A stretch of 64,000 bases of DNA, taken from the NCBI RefSeq assembly GCF_025336545.1, contig NZ_JAODBU010000003.1, positions 371,583 through 435,582 of the forward strand, read 5' to 3'. The DNA is from Eubacterium_U album (GTDB lineage: Bacteria > Bacillota > Clostridia > Lachnospirales > Lachnospiraceae). This document shows, in pieces, positions 50,732 to 59,685 of this stretch (positions within the stretch are counted from its first letter, which is position 1; the number at the start of each line of letters is the position of its first letter). Below the pieces are notes generated by a model. That model had not been told where the DNA came from. It was given only the letters and a program-made list of their open reading frames with translations, and did no database searches. A program made the position numbers and the translations under genes.

Positions 50732-51274
50732 ATGTCACGTATAGGAAGAATGCCTATCGCTATACCAGCAGGAGTAACTGTTGATATTGCAGAAAATAAT
50801 AAGGTGACTATTACAGGACCTAAGGGAACTCTTGAAAGAGTATTACCTGCGGAAATGGAAATTAAAAAAGACGGTGAAGAAATCATCGTTAGCAGACCAA
50901 ATGATTTAAAGAAAATGAAATCATTACACGGTCTTACAAGAACACTTATCAACAATATGGTTGTTGGTGTTACAGAAGGATACCAGAAAGTTCTTGAAAT
51001 CAACGGTGTTGGTTACAGAGGACAGAAACAGGGAAATAAATTAATTCTTTCATTAGGTTATTCACATCCAGTAGAAATGGAAGATCCAGAAGGAATCACA
51101 GTTGAAATGGATGGACAGAATAAGATAATAATTAAAGGTATTGATAAAGAAAAAGTAGGCCAGTACGCTGCTGAAATCAGAACAAAGAGAGCACCTGAAC
51201 CTTACAAAGGAAAAGGTATCAAATATGAAGATGAAGTTATCAGACGTAAAGTTGGTAAGACTGGTAAGAAATAA
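50732..51274 (+). CDS. rplF: 50S ribosomal protein L6
   Basis: The 180-residue product (SRIGRMPIAIPAGVTVDI, and the C-terminal PEPYKGKGIKYEDEVIRRKVGKTGKK) is standard L6 next to the sarcin-ricin loop. AAGGAGG precedes the ATG. Confidence 0.97.
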   Translation: MSRIGRMPIAIPAGVTVDIAENNKVTITGPKGTLERVLPAEMEIKKDGEEIIVSRPNDLKKMKSLHGLTRTLINNMVVGVTEGYQKVLEINGVGYRGQKQGNKLILSLGYSHPVEMEDPEGITVEMDGQNKIIIKGIDKEKVGQYAAEIRTKRAPEPYKGKGIKYEDEVIRRKVGKTGKK

Positions 51275-51291
51275 TTAAAGGAGTGTAAGAA

Positions 51292-51654
51292 ATGATTAGT
51301 AAGAAATCAAGAAGCGAAATTCGTGTTAAAAAGCATAACAGACTGCGTAATCATTTAAGTGGAACAACAGAATGTCCACGTTTAGCAGTTTTCAGAAGTA
51401 ATAATCATATGTATGCTCAAATTATTGACGATACAGTTGGAAAGACTCTTGTAGCTGCTTCAACACTTGAAGCTAAGAAAGAGTTAGAAAAAACTAATAA
51501 CGTTGATGCTGCAGCATATGTAGGTAAGCTTATTGCTGAAAGAGCAATTGAAAAAGGTATTAAAGAAGTTGTTTACGATAGAGGCGGCTTTATATATCAG
51601 GGTAAAGTTAAAGCATTAGCTGATGCAGCTAGAGAAGCTGGATTAGAATTTTAG
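51292..51654 (+). CDS. rplR: 50S ribosomal protein L18
   Basis: The 120-residue product (HNRLRNHLSGTTECPRLAVFRSN, YDRGGFIYQGKVKALADAAREAGLEF) is standard L18, a 5S rRNA binder. AAAGGAG precedes the ATG. Confidence 0.97.
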   Translation: MISKKSRSEIRVKKHNRLRNHLSGTTECPRLAVFRSNNHMYAQIIDDTVGKTLVAASTLEAKKELEKTNNVDAAAYVGKLIAERAIEKGIKEVVYDRGGFIYQGKVKALADAAREAGLEF

Positions 51655-51672
51655 TTGAGGAGGATAACACAC

Positions 51673-52182
51673 ATGAGACGTGAAATAATTGATGCAAGTC
51701 AGTTAGAATTAGAAGAAAAAGTAGTGTCTATCAAACGTGTTACTAAGGTTGTTAAAGGTGGACGTAATGCCAGATTCTCAGCTTTAGTAGTAGTTGGAGA
51801 CAAAAATGGACACGTTGGTGCAGGCGTTGGAAAAGCAGCTGAAATTCCTGAAGCTATTCGTAAAGGTAAAGAGGATGCTATGAAGAGTCTCGTAAGCGTA
51901 CCAATGGATGAAAATAAGAGTGTAACATTTGATACAATCGGTAAATTCGGAAGTGCTTCTGTATTACTTAAGAAGGCTCCAGAAGGTACTGGTGTAATCG
52001 CTGGTGGTCCTGCTCGTAGTGTAGTTGAACTTGCAGGTATTACAAACATCCGTACAAAATCTTTAGGATCTAACAATAAGCAGAACGTAGTTCTTGCTAC
52101 AATTGAAGGTTTAGCTTCATTAAAGACTCCAGAAGAAGTAGCTGCACTTCGCGGTAAATCTGTTGAAGAGATTTTAGGCTAG
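51673..52182 (+). CDS. rpsE: 30S ribosomal protein S5
   Basis: The 169-residue product has VVSIKRVTKVVKGGRNARFSALVVVGD, the fidelity-linked loop where spectinomycin-resistance changes occur, and TGVIAGGPARSVVELAGI. ATG 51673 is chosen over a TTG at 51655 because GAGGAGGA lies between them. Confidence 0.97.
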   Translation: MRREIIDASQLELEEKVVSIKRVTKVVKGGRNARFSALVVVGDKNGHVGAGVGKAAEIPEAIRKGKEDAMKSLVSVPMDENKSVTFDTIGKFGSASVLLKKAPEGTGVIAGGPARSVVELAGITNIRTKSLGSNNKQNVVLATIEGLASLKTPEEVAALRGKSVEEILG

Positions 52183-52198
52183 TAGGAGGTAATTAGAA

Positions 52199-52381
52199 AT
52201 GGCAGATAAATTAAAAATTACTTTGGTAAAATCAACAATTGGAGCAGTTCCAAAGAATAGAAAAACTGTTGAAGCTTTAGGTCTTACAAAGATTAACAAG
52301 ACAGTTGAAATGCCTGACAACGCTGCAGTCAGAGGTATGATTCAGAAAGTTAGACATTTAGTAAAAGTTGAAGAAATATAA
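52199..52381 (+). CDS. rpmD: 50S ribosomal protein L30
   Basis: The 60-residue product (KLKITLVKSTIGAVPKNRKTVEALGL) is standard bacterial L30. TAGGAGGT precedes the ATG. Confidence 0.96.
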   Translation: MADKLKITLVKSTIGAVPKNRKTVEALGLTKINKTVEMPDNAAVRGMIQKVRHLVKVEEI

Positions 52382-52403
52382 TCAATAGATAGGAGGTGCG
52401 ACA

Positions 52404-52844
52404 ATGGATTTATCAAATTTAAAGCCAGCAGATGGTTCAAAGCATAGTGATAATTTCAGAAGAGGCCGTGGACATGGTTCAGGAAATGGCAAGACAGCAG
52501 GTAAGGGTCACAAAGGACAGAAAGCTCGTTCAGGAAGCCCAAGACCTGGTTTCGAAGGTGGTCAGATGCCATTATATAGAAGAATTCCTAAGAGAGGTTT
52601 TACATGTATTAATTCAAAGAAAATAGTAGGTATTAATGTAAGTGCATTAGAAAGATTTGATAATGACACTACAGTTACTGTAGAAACTCTTTTAGAAAGC
52701 GGAGTTATTAAGAATCCACGTGATGGCGTTAAGATTCTTGGTAATGGCGAATTAACAAAGAAGCTTACAGTAAAAGTTAATGCTTTTAGTGAAGGAGCAA
52801 AAGCTAAGATTGAAAGCCTTGGCGGAACATGTGAGGTGATCTAA
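52404..52844 (+). CDS. rplO: 50S ribosomal protein L15
   Basis: The 146-residue product opens MDLSNLKPADGSKHSDNFRRGRGHGSGNGKTAGKGHKGQKARSG, the glycine-rich extended tail of L15. Its stop overlaps the secY start in TAATG. Confidence 0.97.
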   Translation: MDLSNLKPADGSKHSDNFRRGRGHGSGNGKTAGKGHKGQKARSGSPRPGFEGGQMPLYRRIPKRGFTCINSKKIVGINVSALERFDNDTTVTVETLLESGVIKNPRDGVKILGNGELTKKLTVKVNAFSEGAKAKIESLGGTCEVI

Positions 52845-54181
52845 TGTTAGAAACACTTCGTAATGCTTTAAAAGTTAAAGAAATAAGAAAAAGATTATTG
52901 TACACATTTATGATGTTAGTAGTAGTAAGATTAGGTAGTCAGATACCACTTCCATTTGTAAATGGTGATACAGTTAAATCAATAACATCACAGTTTAGCG
53001 AAGGGGCTTTCAGCTTCTTCGCTGCTATTACAGGTGGTTCAATGGAAAATATGTCTATTTTCGCATTGAGTATTACACCTTACATTACAGCTTCCATCAT
53101 CATCCAGTTATTAACAATTGCAATTCCTAAGTTAGAGGAAATGCAGAAAGATGGTGAAGAAGGAAGAAAGAAACTTGCAGAAATTACAAGATATGTAACA
53201 GTAGCATTAGCACTTATCGAAAGTACAGCCATGACAATTGGATTTGCAAATCAGGGATTGTTTAATACAGATACAATCACAATCTCAAATATGAGTACAT
53301 TCCGTCATGTTGGTGTAATCGTTATGGGCGTTGTTGCTATGACAGCCGGTTCAGCAGCACTTATGTGGATTGGTGAACAAATTACAGAAAGTGGTGTTGG
53401 TAATGGTATTTCTATCGTGTTAGTAATTAACATTGTATCAAGAATGCCAAGTGATATTGCCGGATTATTTACAAATTATGTAACAGGAGCAAGTTCAATT
53501 GGTGGAAAGATTTTAGCGATTATTATTATAATTGCTGTAGTAGTTGGAATTATTGCTTATGTAGTATGGCTTCAGGATGGTGTTCGTCACATCGGCGTTC
53601 AGATGTCTCAGAAAGTACAGGGAAGACGTCAGGTTGGTGGACAACAGTCAACAATTCCTTTGAAAGTTAATACTGCAGGTGTTATCCCAATTATCTTTGC
53701 ATCATCAATTTTGCAATTCCCAGTTGTAATTGCACAATTTTTTGGAAAAACACCTGAATGGACAAACTATTTAAGTCAGTCACATTGGTGTAATCCTGCA
53801 CATATGAAATATTCAATCGGATTTGTTGCTTACATAGTAATGATTATATTCTTTGCATATTTCTATACTTCAATAACATTTAACCCTAGAGAGGTTGCTA
53901 AGAACCTTAACGACAGAGGTGGATTTATTACAGGTATCAGAAGTGGTAAGCCAACAGTAGAATATTTGACAAATATATTAAACTACATTATTTTAATTGG
54001 AGCAATCGGACTTATTATTGCAGCTTGTATTCCAATTGTAGCTTCAGGAGTTGCTGGAGCAAATGTTTCTTTTGGTGGTACATCAATAATCATCATTGTA
54101 GGTGTTATTCTTGAAACAATAACAACAGTTAAATCAATGATGACAGAACGTAAGTATCAGAATGTAAAAGGAATCTTTTAG
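52844..54181 (+). CDS. secY: Preprotein translocase subunit SecY
   Basis: The 445-residue protein has ten membrane segments and the SecY signatures: RLGSQIPLPFVN in the first helix region, ITPYITASIIIQLL (plug and helix 2), and NPREVAKNLNDRGGFITGIRSGKPT near the C-terminal loop. It is the protein-conducting channel, working with SecE from 1590. It is coupled to rplO. Confidence 0.97.
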   Translation: MLETLRNALKVKEIRKRLLYTFMMLVVVRLGSQIPLPFVNGDTVKSITSQFSEGAFSFFAAITGGSMENMSIFALSITPYITASIIIQLLTIAIPKLEEMQKDGEEGRKKLAEITRYVTVALALIESTAMTIGFANQGLFNTDTITISNMSTFRHVGVIVMGVVAMTAGSAALMWIGEQITESGVGNGISIVLVINIVSRMPSDIAGLFTNYVTGASSIGGKILAIIIIIAVVVGIIAYVVWLQDGVRHIGVQMSQKVQGRRQVGGQQSTIPLKVNTAGVIPIIFASSILQFPVVIAQFFGKTPEWTNYLSQSHWCNPAHMKYSIGFVAYIVMIIFFAYFYTSITFNPREVAKNLNDRGGFITGIRSGKPTVEYLTNILNYIILIGAIGLIIAACIPIVASGVAGANVSFGGTSIIIIVGVILETITTVKSMMTERKYQNVKGIF

Positions 54182-54188
54182 TAGCATA

Positions 54189-54213
54189 GGGGGCAGTCAC
54201 CAGACTAGTCCCC
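54189..54213 (+). other. Hairpin between secY and adk
   Basis: GGGGCAGTC and GACTAGTCCCC form a small GC-rich stem with a weak following T-run. It could be a partial terminator or processing site inside the spc operon. Confidence 0.4.
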
Positions 54214-54260
54214 TTGATTGCTAGAATAGAAAAATTAAGAAGTTGTGAGGATTGTAAACT

Positions 54261-54905
54261 ATGAAAATAATTATGTTAGGCGCGCCTGGTGCAGGAAAAG
54301 GAACACAGGCAAAGATGATCGCTGAGAAATATAATATACCACATATTTCTACAGGGGATATTTTTAGAGCAAATATTAAAAATGGAACTGAATTAGGGAA
54401 AAAAGCTAAGGAATATATTGATCAGGGACAGTTAGTACCGGATGAATTAACATTAGACTTAGTTATGGATAGATTTAAAAAAGATGACTGTAAAAACGGT
54501 TATGTATTAGATGGTTTCCCAAGAACTATTCCGCAGGCACAGGCTTTAGATGAAGCGTTAAAAGCAATTGGCGAGAAAGTTGATTATGCAATTGATGTTG
54601 ATGTGCCGGATGAAAATATCGTAAGAAGAATGGGTGGAAGAAGAGCTTGCGTATCTTGTGGAGCAACATACCACGTTGTATACAACCCAACTAAGGTTGA
54701 AGGCAAGTGTGACAGATGTGGAAACGATTTAATAATAAGAGATGATGATAAACCGGAAACAGTTTTGAAAAGATTAGATGTTTATCATAAACAAACACAG
54801 CCTTTAATTGATTATTATAATGAACAAGGCGTATTAAGAAGTGTTGATGGTACAATTGACATGAATGATGTGTTTGCTGCGATAAATGATATTTTAGGAG
54901 CATAA
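54261..54905 (+). CDS. adk: Adenylate kinase
   Basis: The 214-residue enzyme interconverts ATP + AMP and 2 ADP. It has the P-loop GAPGAGKGTQ (7-16), DGFPRTIPQAQAL, and a zinc-type lid with CVSCGATYH and CDRCGND (two CxxC pairs), the Gram-positive form. It lies between secY and map as usual. Confidence 0.97.
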   Translation: MKIIMLGAPGAGKGTQAKMIAEKYNIPHISTGDIFRANIKNGTELGKKAKEYIDQGQLVPDELTLDLVMDRFKKDDCKNGYVLDGFPRTIPQAQALDEALKAIGEKVDYAIDVDVPDENIVRRMGGRRACVSCGATYHVVYNPTKVEGKCDRCGNDLIIRDDDKPETVLKRLDVYHKQTQPLIDYYNEQGVLRSVDGTIDMNDVFAAINDILGA

Positions 54906-54907
54906 CA

Positions 54908-55660
54908 ATGGCGGTAACAATTAAATCAGAGAGAGAAATTGAACTCATGAGACAGGCAGGCAAGTATATTGCAATGGCTCACGCAGAGTTAGAAAAAGAA
55001 GTAAAGCCTGGAATGAGTACTTATCAAATTGATAAAATTGGTGAAGAAATAATTAGAAGTTATGGTTGTATTCCTACATGCTTAGGCTATGAAGGATATC
55101 CTGCTTCATTGTGTATTTCTGTTAATGATGAAGTAGTACATGGAATTCCAAGAAAAGACCGTTTTGTAGAAAATGGTGATATTGTCAGCTTAGATTTTTG
55201 TTTAAGCTATAAAGGATATCAGTCTGATTGCGCCAGAACATTGGCAATTGGAGAAATAAGTGATGATGCAAAACAGTTAATCGAAGTGACAAAACAATGT
55301 TTTTTTGAAGGAATTAAATATGCTAAAGAAGGTTGCCATTTATATCAGATATCAGCAGCTATAAATGATTATGCTGATAAATTCGGATATGGTGTAGTAA
55401 GAGACTTAGTAGGACATGGTATTGGTAGAGAAATGCATGAAGACCCACAAATTCCAAACTTCAGACAAAGAAGAAGAGGAATGAAGTTACAGGCTGGAAT
55501 GACATTGTGCATAGAACCTATGATAAATATGGGAAGAGCAGATGTAGCATTTATGGATGATGATTGGACAGTAGTAACAGATGATGGAAGTTTAGCAGCT
55601 CATTATGAAAATACAGTTCTTATTACAAAAGGAGAACCGGAAATACTTACTTTGATTTAA
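54908..55660 (+). CDS. map: Methionine aminopeptidase type I
   Basis: The 250-residue enzyme removes initiator methionine. The metal ligands appear in order: DIVSLDFCLSYKGYQSDCARTLAIG (two Asp), GHGIGREMHEDPQIPNF (His), CIEPM (Glu) and ENTVLIT (Glu). It starts 2 bases after adk, and the two are coupled. Confidence 0.97.
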   Translation: MAVTIKSEREIELMRQAGKYIAMAHAELEKEVKPGMSTYQIDKIGEEIIRSYGCIPTCLGYEGYPASLCISVNDEVVHGIPRKDRFVENGDIVSLDFCLSYKGYQSDCARTLAIGEISDDAKQLIEVTKQCFFEGIKYAKEGCHLYQISAAINDYADKFGYGVVRDLVGHGIGREMHEDPQIPNFRQRRRGMKLQAGMTLCIEPMINMGRADVAFMDDDWTVVTDDGSLAAHYENTVLITKGEPEILTLI

Positions 55661-55683
55661 CCGAAAAAAAGGAGGATATATAA

Positions 55684-55902
55684 ATGTCTAAAGCAGATGT
55701 AATTGAAATAGAAGGAAAGGTAATTGAAAAATTACCAAACACAATGTTTCGTGTTGAATTGGAAAATGGACATGTAGTATTAGCTCATATAAGTGGAAAA
55801 CTTCGCATGAACTACATTAAAATTTTACCAGGAGACAAAGTAACAATTGAGATGTCACCATATGATTTATCTAAAGGAAGAATTATCTGGAGAGATAAAT
55901 AA
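55684..55902 (+). CDS. infA: Translation initiation factor IF-1
   Basis: The 72-residue product (SKADVIEIEGKVIEKLPNTMFRVELENGHVVLAHISGKLRMN) is a standard OB-fold IF-1. AAAGGAGGA precedes the ATG. Confidence 0.97.
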   Translation: MSKADVIEIEGKVIEKLPNTMFRVELENGHVVLAHISGKLRMNYIKILPGDKVTIEMSPYDLSKGRIIWRDK

Positions 55903-55997
55903 TATGGTTGATAAATAAATTTAAAAGTTTTTGTTGCTATATTTTGACAAGTGTGTTAATATATATAACGGACTTTTTTTGAAAGGAGGATTTTTCA

Positions 55998-56111
55998 ATG
56001 AAGGTAAGATCATCAGTTAAACCAATTTGCGAAAAATGCAAAGTCATTAAAAGAAAGGGAAGCGTTAGAGTTATCTGCGAAAATCCTAAGCATAAACAGC
56101 GTCAGGGTTAA
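55998..56111 (+). CDS. rpmJ: 50S ribosomal protein L36
   Basis: The 37-residue product (MKVRSSVKPICEKCKVIKRK, ending KHKQRQG) has the CxxC and C...H zinc ligands of the C+ form of L36. GAAAGGAGG at 55981-55989 sets the start. A TTGACA at 55944 hints at a separate promoter, but no -10 box stands at the right distance. Confidence 0.95.
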   Translation: MKVRSSVKPICEKCKVIKRKGSVRVICENPKHKQRQG

Positions 56112-56125
56112 TTTCTGACATATTG

Positions 56126-56425
56126 AGTGAATATTTGGTTGTATTCACTTGTTTGTGCACTTTAAGAAGTTGTGTAATATCACAACGAATTAATTTGCGG
56201 CTGCAGTAGCAATATGCTACTATTAGATATTAGTAGTAAGAGAATTTTCAAGTACGTTTTCTTACTATATTAATCAGCGAATAGCTGAGAAACAGAATGT
56301 GGATGCTTAAAAATTGCTGATTAAGCATCAAGAAACAATTTAACGTTAGGTTACATGGGTGCGCACAACATTTCAGACGTGCAAAGCACGGGCTGCGTAA
56401 TTTGTGGAACTTATCAATTTAACTA
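56126..56425 (+). promoter_or_regulatory. Structured leader of the alpha operon (before rpsM)
   Basis: The 330-base gap between rpmJ and rpsM holds consecutive stems: AGTGAATA/TATTCACT (56126-56149, possibly a terminator of rpmJ), GTTGTG/CACAAC (56169-56186), AGTAGCA/TGCTACT (56205-56221), TAGTAAGA/TCTTACTA (56234-56267) and GATGCTTAA/TTAAGCATC (56302-56329). It ends 16 bases before the rpsM ribosome binding site. In E. coli S4 binds the alpha leader; an analogous role here is only a possibility. Confidence 0.45.
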
Positions 56426-56440
56426 ATGGAGGTTATACAC

Positions 56441-56809
56441 ATGGCTCGTATTTCAGGTGTTGATTTACCAAGAGAAAAGAGAGTTGAAATTGGCTTGACT
56501 TATATTTATGGAATTGGACTTCCAAGCTCACAGAGAATTTTAGCTGAAGCTAATGTAGATCCTAACACACGTTGTAAAGATTTAACAGACGATGAAGTTA
56601 AGAAGATTAGCGAAGTTATCGATGCAAGCCAGACTGTTGAAGGTGATTTAAGAAGAGAAATCGCTTTAAACATTAAGAGATTACAAGAAATTGGATGTTA
56701 CAGAGGAATTCGTCATAGAAGAGGACTTCCTGTTCGCGGTCAGAAGACAAAGACTAATGCAAGAACAAGAAAAGGTCCAAAGAGAACTGTAGCAAATAAG
56801 AAGAAATAG
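56441..56809 (+). CDS. rpsM: 30S ribosomal protein S13
   Basis: The 122-residue product (ARISGVDLPREKRVEIGLTYIYGIG, RGQKTKTNARTRKGPKRT) is standard S13 of the 30S head. ATG 56441 follows GGAGG at 56428-56432. It heads the alpha operon. Confidence 0.96.
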   Translation: MARISGVDLPREKRVEIGLTYIYGIGLPSSQRILAEANVDPNTRCKDLTDDEVKKISEVIDASQTVEGDLRREIALNIKRLQEIGCYRGIRHRRGLPVRGQKTKTNARTRKGPKRTVANKKK

Positions 56810-56834
56810 TACCCATAAGGGAGGTTAGTTTAAA

Positions 56835-57230
56835 ATGGCTAAAAAAGTTACAAAGAAAGTGACAAAAAAGCGTATTAAGAAAAACGTTGAACACGGACAG
56901 GCACATATCCAGGCATCATTTAACAATACAATTGTTACATTAACAGATGCTGAAGGAAATGCCTTATCATGGGCAAGTGCTGGTGGTCTAGGATTTAGAG
57001 GTTCAAAGAAATCTACTCCTTATGCAGCTCAGATGGCAGCTGAAACTGCAACAAAAGCAGCTTTAGTACATGGCTTAAAGACAGTAGATGTTATGGTTAA
57101 AGGTCCAGGTTCAGGTAGAGAAGCAGCAATTCGTGCTTTAGCAACTTGTGGACTTGAAGTTACAAGTATCAAGGATGTTACTCCTGTTCCACATAATGGA
57201 TGTCGCCCACCAAAGCGTAGAAGAGTCTAA
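56835..57230 (+). CDS. rpsK: 30S ribosomal protein S11
   Basis: The 131-residue product (GQAHIQASFNNTIVTLTDAEGN, DVTPVPHNGCRPPKRRRV) is standard S11 of the platform, with a lysine-rich N-terminal tail. GGGAGG precedes the ATG. Confidence 0.97.
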   Translation: MAKKVTKKVTKKRIKKNVEHGQAHIQASFNNTIVTLTDAEGNALSWASAGGLGFRGSKKSTPYAAQMAAETATKAALVHGLKTVDVMVKGPGSGREAAIRALATCGLEVTSIKDVTPVPHNGCRPPKRRRV

Positions 57231-57247
57231 TTTAGGAGGGAATAGAA

Positions 57248-57841
57248 ATGGCAGTAAATAGAGTTCCTGTTCTTAAAAGATGTAGATCTCTCGGTTTAGA
57301 TCCGATTTATTTAGGAATAGACAAGAAATCAAATAGAAACTTAAACAGATCTAGTAGAAAAATGAGTGAATATGGACTTCAGTTAAGAGAAAAACAGAAA
57401 GCTAAATTCATTTATGGTGTTTTAGAAAAACCTTTCAGAAATTACTTCAAGAAGGCTTCAAAGATGCCAGGTCAGACAGGTGAAAACCTTATGATTTTAT
57501 TAGAACGTAGACTTGATAATGTTGTATTCCGTATGGGATATGCTAGAACAAGAAAAGAAGCAAGACAGATTGTTGATCATAAGCACGTATTAGTAAACGG
57601 AAAGCAGGTTAACATTCCTTCTTACTTAATTAAAGCAGGCGATGTTATCGAAATTAAAGAAGGTTGCAAGTCATCACAGAGATACAAAGATATCGTAGAA
57701 GTGACTGGCGGAAGAACAGTTCCATCATGGCTTGAAGCAGACCAGGAAAATCTTAAGGGTGAAATTAAAGAACTTCCAAAGAGAGAAGAGATTGATGTTC
57801 CCGTAGATGAAATGCTTATTGTCGAATTATATTCTAAATAA
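57248..57841 (+). CDS. rpsD: 30S ribosomal protein S4
   Basis: The 197-residue product has the S4 RNA-binding domain (RLDNVVFRMGYARTRKEARQIVDHKHVLVNGK). It lacks an N-terminal zinc cluster. S4 starts 30S assembly and is an autoregulator in other bacteria. It lies inside the alpha operon here, unlike in Bacillus where it stands alone. Confidence 0.96.
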   Translation: MAVNRVPVLKRCRSLGLDPIYLGIDKKSNRNLNRSSRKMSEYGLQLREKQKAKFIYGVLEKPFRNYFKKASKMPGQTGENLMILLERRLDNVVFRMGYARTRKEARQIVDHKHVLVNGKQVNIPSYLIKAGDVIEIKEGCKSSQRYKDIVEVTGGRTVPSWLEADQENLKGEIKELPKREEIDVPVDEMLIVELYSK

Positions 57842-57876
57842 GCTTAAGCAATTCCCAATAAAGGAGGGGCTAATTA

Positions 57877-58836
57877 GTGTTCGATTTTGAAAGACCAAAT
57901 ATAATAACAGAGAAATCAGAAGATGGTAGATATGGTAAGTTTGTTGTAGAACCTCTTGAAAGAGGTTACGGAACAACACTTGGCAATGCATTAAGAAGAA
58001 TTATGCTTTCTACATTACCAGGTGCAGCTGTAAGCCAGATTAAAATTGACGGAGTTCTTCATGAATTCAGTTCAATACCAGGTGTAAAAGAAGATGTTAC
58101 TGAAATAATTTTAAATATCAAACAGCTTGCTATTAAAAACAATAGTGCTACTAATGAACCAAAGGTTGCACATATTGAAGCAAGTGGAGATTGTGTTGTA
58201 ACAGCAGCTGATATTCAAGTAGATTCTGATATTGAGATTTTAAACCCAGAGTTGGTTATTGCAACACTTAACGGTGGCGCAGACAGCAAGCTTAGTATGG
58301 AATTAATTATCACAAAAGGCAGAGGATACATTAGTGCTGACAAGAATAAGAATGATAGTTTACCAATCGGCGTGATTGCTGTAGATTCAATCTACACACC
58401 AGTTGAAAGAGTAAATATGTCAGTACAGAATACTCGTGTAGGCCAGGTAACTGATTTTGATAAACTTACATTGGATGTTTATACAAACGGCACTTTGGAA
58501 ACAGACGAAGCTGTTAGTTTAGCAGCTAAGGTTCTCAGCGAACACTTAAAACTGTTTATTGATTTGTCAGAAAATGCAAGAAATGCAGAAGTAATCGTAG
58601 ATGCTGTAGATGATGAAATCGATAAAGTGTTAGAAATGAACATTGATGAGTTGGAATTATCAGTTCGTTCATACAATTGTTTGAAGAGAGCAGGTATCAA
58701 TACAGTTGAGGAATTAACAAACAAGACTCCTGAAGATATGATGAAGGTTAGAAACTTAGGCCGTAAATCATTAGATGAAGTGCTTGCGAAGTTGAAAGAA
58801 CTCGGCCTTGAATTGAGACCAAGCGATGAAAACTAA
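57877..58836 (+). CDS. rpoA: DNA-directed RNA polymerase subunit alpha
   Basis: The 319-residue product has the N-terminal assembly domain (ERGYGTTLGNALRRIMLSTLPGAAV) and a C-terminal domain (ELELSVRSYNCLKRAGINTVEELTNKT) that contacts UP elements and activators. The start is GTG behind AAAGGAGGGG. Confidence 0.97.
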   Translation: MFDFERPNIITEKSEDGRYGKFVVEPLERGYGTTLGNALRRIMLSTLPGAAVSQIKIDGVLHEFSSIPGVKEDVTEIILNIKQLAIKNNSATNEPKVAHIEASGDCVVTAADIQVDSDIEILNPELVIATLNGGADSKLSMELIITKGRGYISADKNKNDSLPIGVIAVDSIYTPVERVNMSVQNTRVGQVTDFDKLTLDVYTNGTLETDEAVSLAAKVLSEHLKLFIDLSENARNAEVIVDAVDDEIDKVLEMNIDELELSVRSYNCLKRAGINTVEELTNKTPEDMMKVRNLGRKSLDEVLAKLKELGLELRPSDEN

Positions 58837-58870
58837 TATTTATTAGTTTAAATATTATGGAGGTAAGAAA

Positions 58871-59398
58871 ATGGCAGGTTATAGAAAACTTGGAAGAACT
58901 TCAAGTCAAAGAAAAGCTTTAATTAGAGGTCAGGTTACAAGTCTTTTAAATAACGGCAAGATTGTTACTACTGAAGCAAGAGCTAAAGAAATTCGTAAAG
59001 TTGCTGAAGGTCTTATTGCATTAGCAGTTAAAGAAAAAGATAACTTTGATGAAGTAACAGTTGTAGCTAAAGTAGCTCGTAAAGATAAAGATGGCAAGAA
59101 TGTTAAAGAAGTCGTAGACGGCAAGAAAGTAACAGTATATGATGAAGAACAGAAGACAATCAAGAAAGATCAGCCTTCACGTCTTCATGCTAGACGTCAG
59201 ATGAACAAAGTTCTTTACGATGTAACAGAAAATGCTACAGGTAAGAAGAAAGACAGAAAGAAAGTTGACTTAACTAACAAGTTATTTGATGAAATTGCTC
59301 CAAAGTATGCAGATCGTAATGGCGGATATACAAGAATTGTAAAAATCGGTCAGAGAAAAGGTGATGCTGCAATGGAAGTATTACTTGAATTAGTATAA
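58871..59398 (+). CDS. rplQ: 50S ribosomal protein L17, extended form
   Basis: The product (AGYRKLGRTSSQRKALIRGQVTSLL at the start, NGGYTRIVKIGQRKGDAAMEVLLELV at the end) is L17, which contacts the tunnel exit. At 175 residues it is about 50-60 longer than the usual 115-130; the extra, lysine-rich sequence (about 70-125, with DKDGKNVKEVVDGKKVTVYD) lies in the middle. It is the last gene of the alpha operon. Confidence 0.95.
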   Translation: MAGYRKLGRTSSQRKALIRGQVTSLLNNGKIVTTEARAKEIRKVAEGLIALAVKEKDNFDEVTVVAKVARKDKDGKNVKEVVDGKKVTVYDEEQKTIKKDQPSRLHARRQMNKVLYDVTENATGKKKDRKKVDLTNKLFDEIAPKYADRNGGYTRIVKIGQRKGDAAMEVLLELV

Positions 59399-59421
59399 TA
59401 AATAAAGTTTAACTTATATAT

Positions 59422-59465
59422 AAAACGGACAAATGTTGTTGATAAGGCAATGTTTGTCCGTTTTG
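59422..59465 (+). terminator. Terminator of the alpha operon
   Basis: AAACGGACAAA and TTTGTCCGTTT form an 11-bp stem running into TTTTG. The inverse arm has an A-run, so it may act both ways. Confidence 0.85.
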
Positions 59466-59472
59466 TTATATA

Positions 59473-59499
59473 GGCTTTTTGTCAAGCATGGGGTTAATC
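59473..59499 (+). repeat. 27-bp motif shared with 5166-5192
   Basis: Starting GGCTTTTTGTC and ending TTAATC, it matches 23 of 27 positions of the sequence after the 67-bp repeats at 5166-5192. Both copies lie just after a ribosomal-protein operon terminator. The remaining gap to 59685 is AT-rich with a TATAAT at 59615-59620. Confidence 0.55.
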
Positions 59500-59685
59500 C
59501 AAATTGTAAGAAAAGATAAATAAGTAATTATATTTTGCTACGCCAAATAAAACCAATAACAAAATTTTGACTATTATAAGGTGAAATATAAAACTATATA
59601 GAAAAAATTATTGCTATAATTTCAATTATGTGCAAAAATAAAGCGTGAATAAAACTTGAAATTCAAAACAATTTGAGGATATGAC

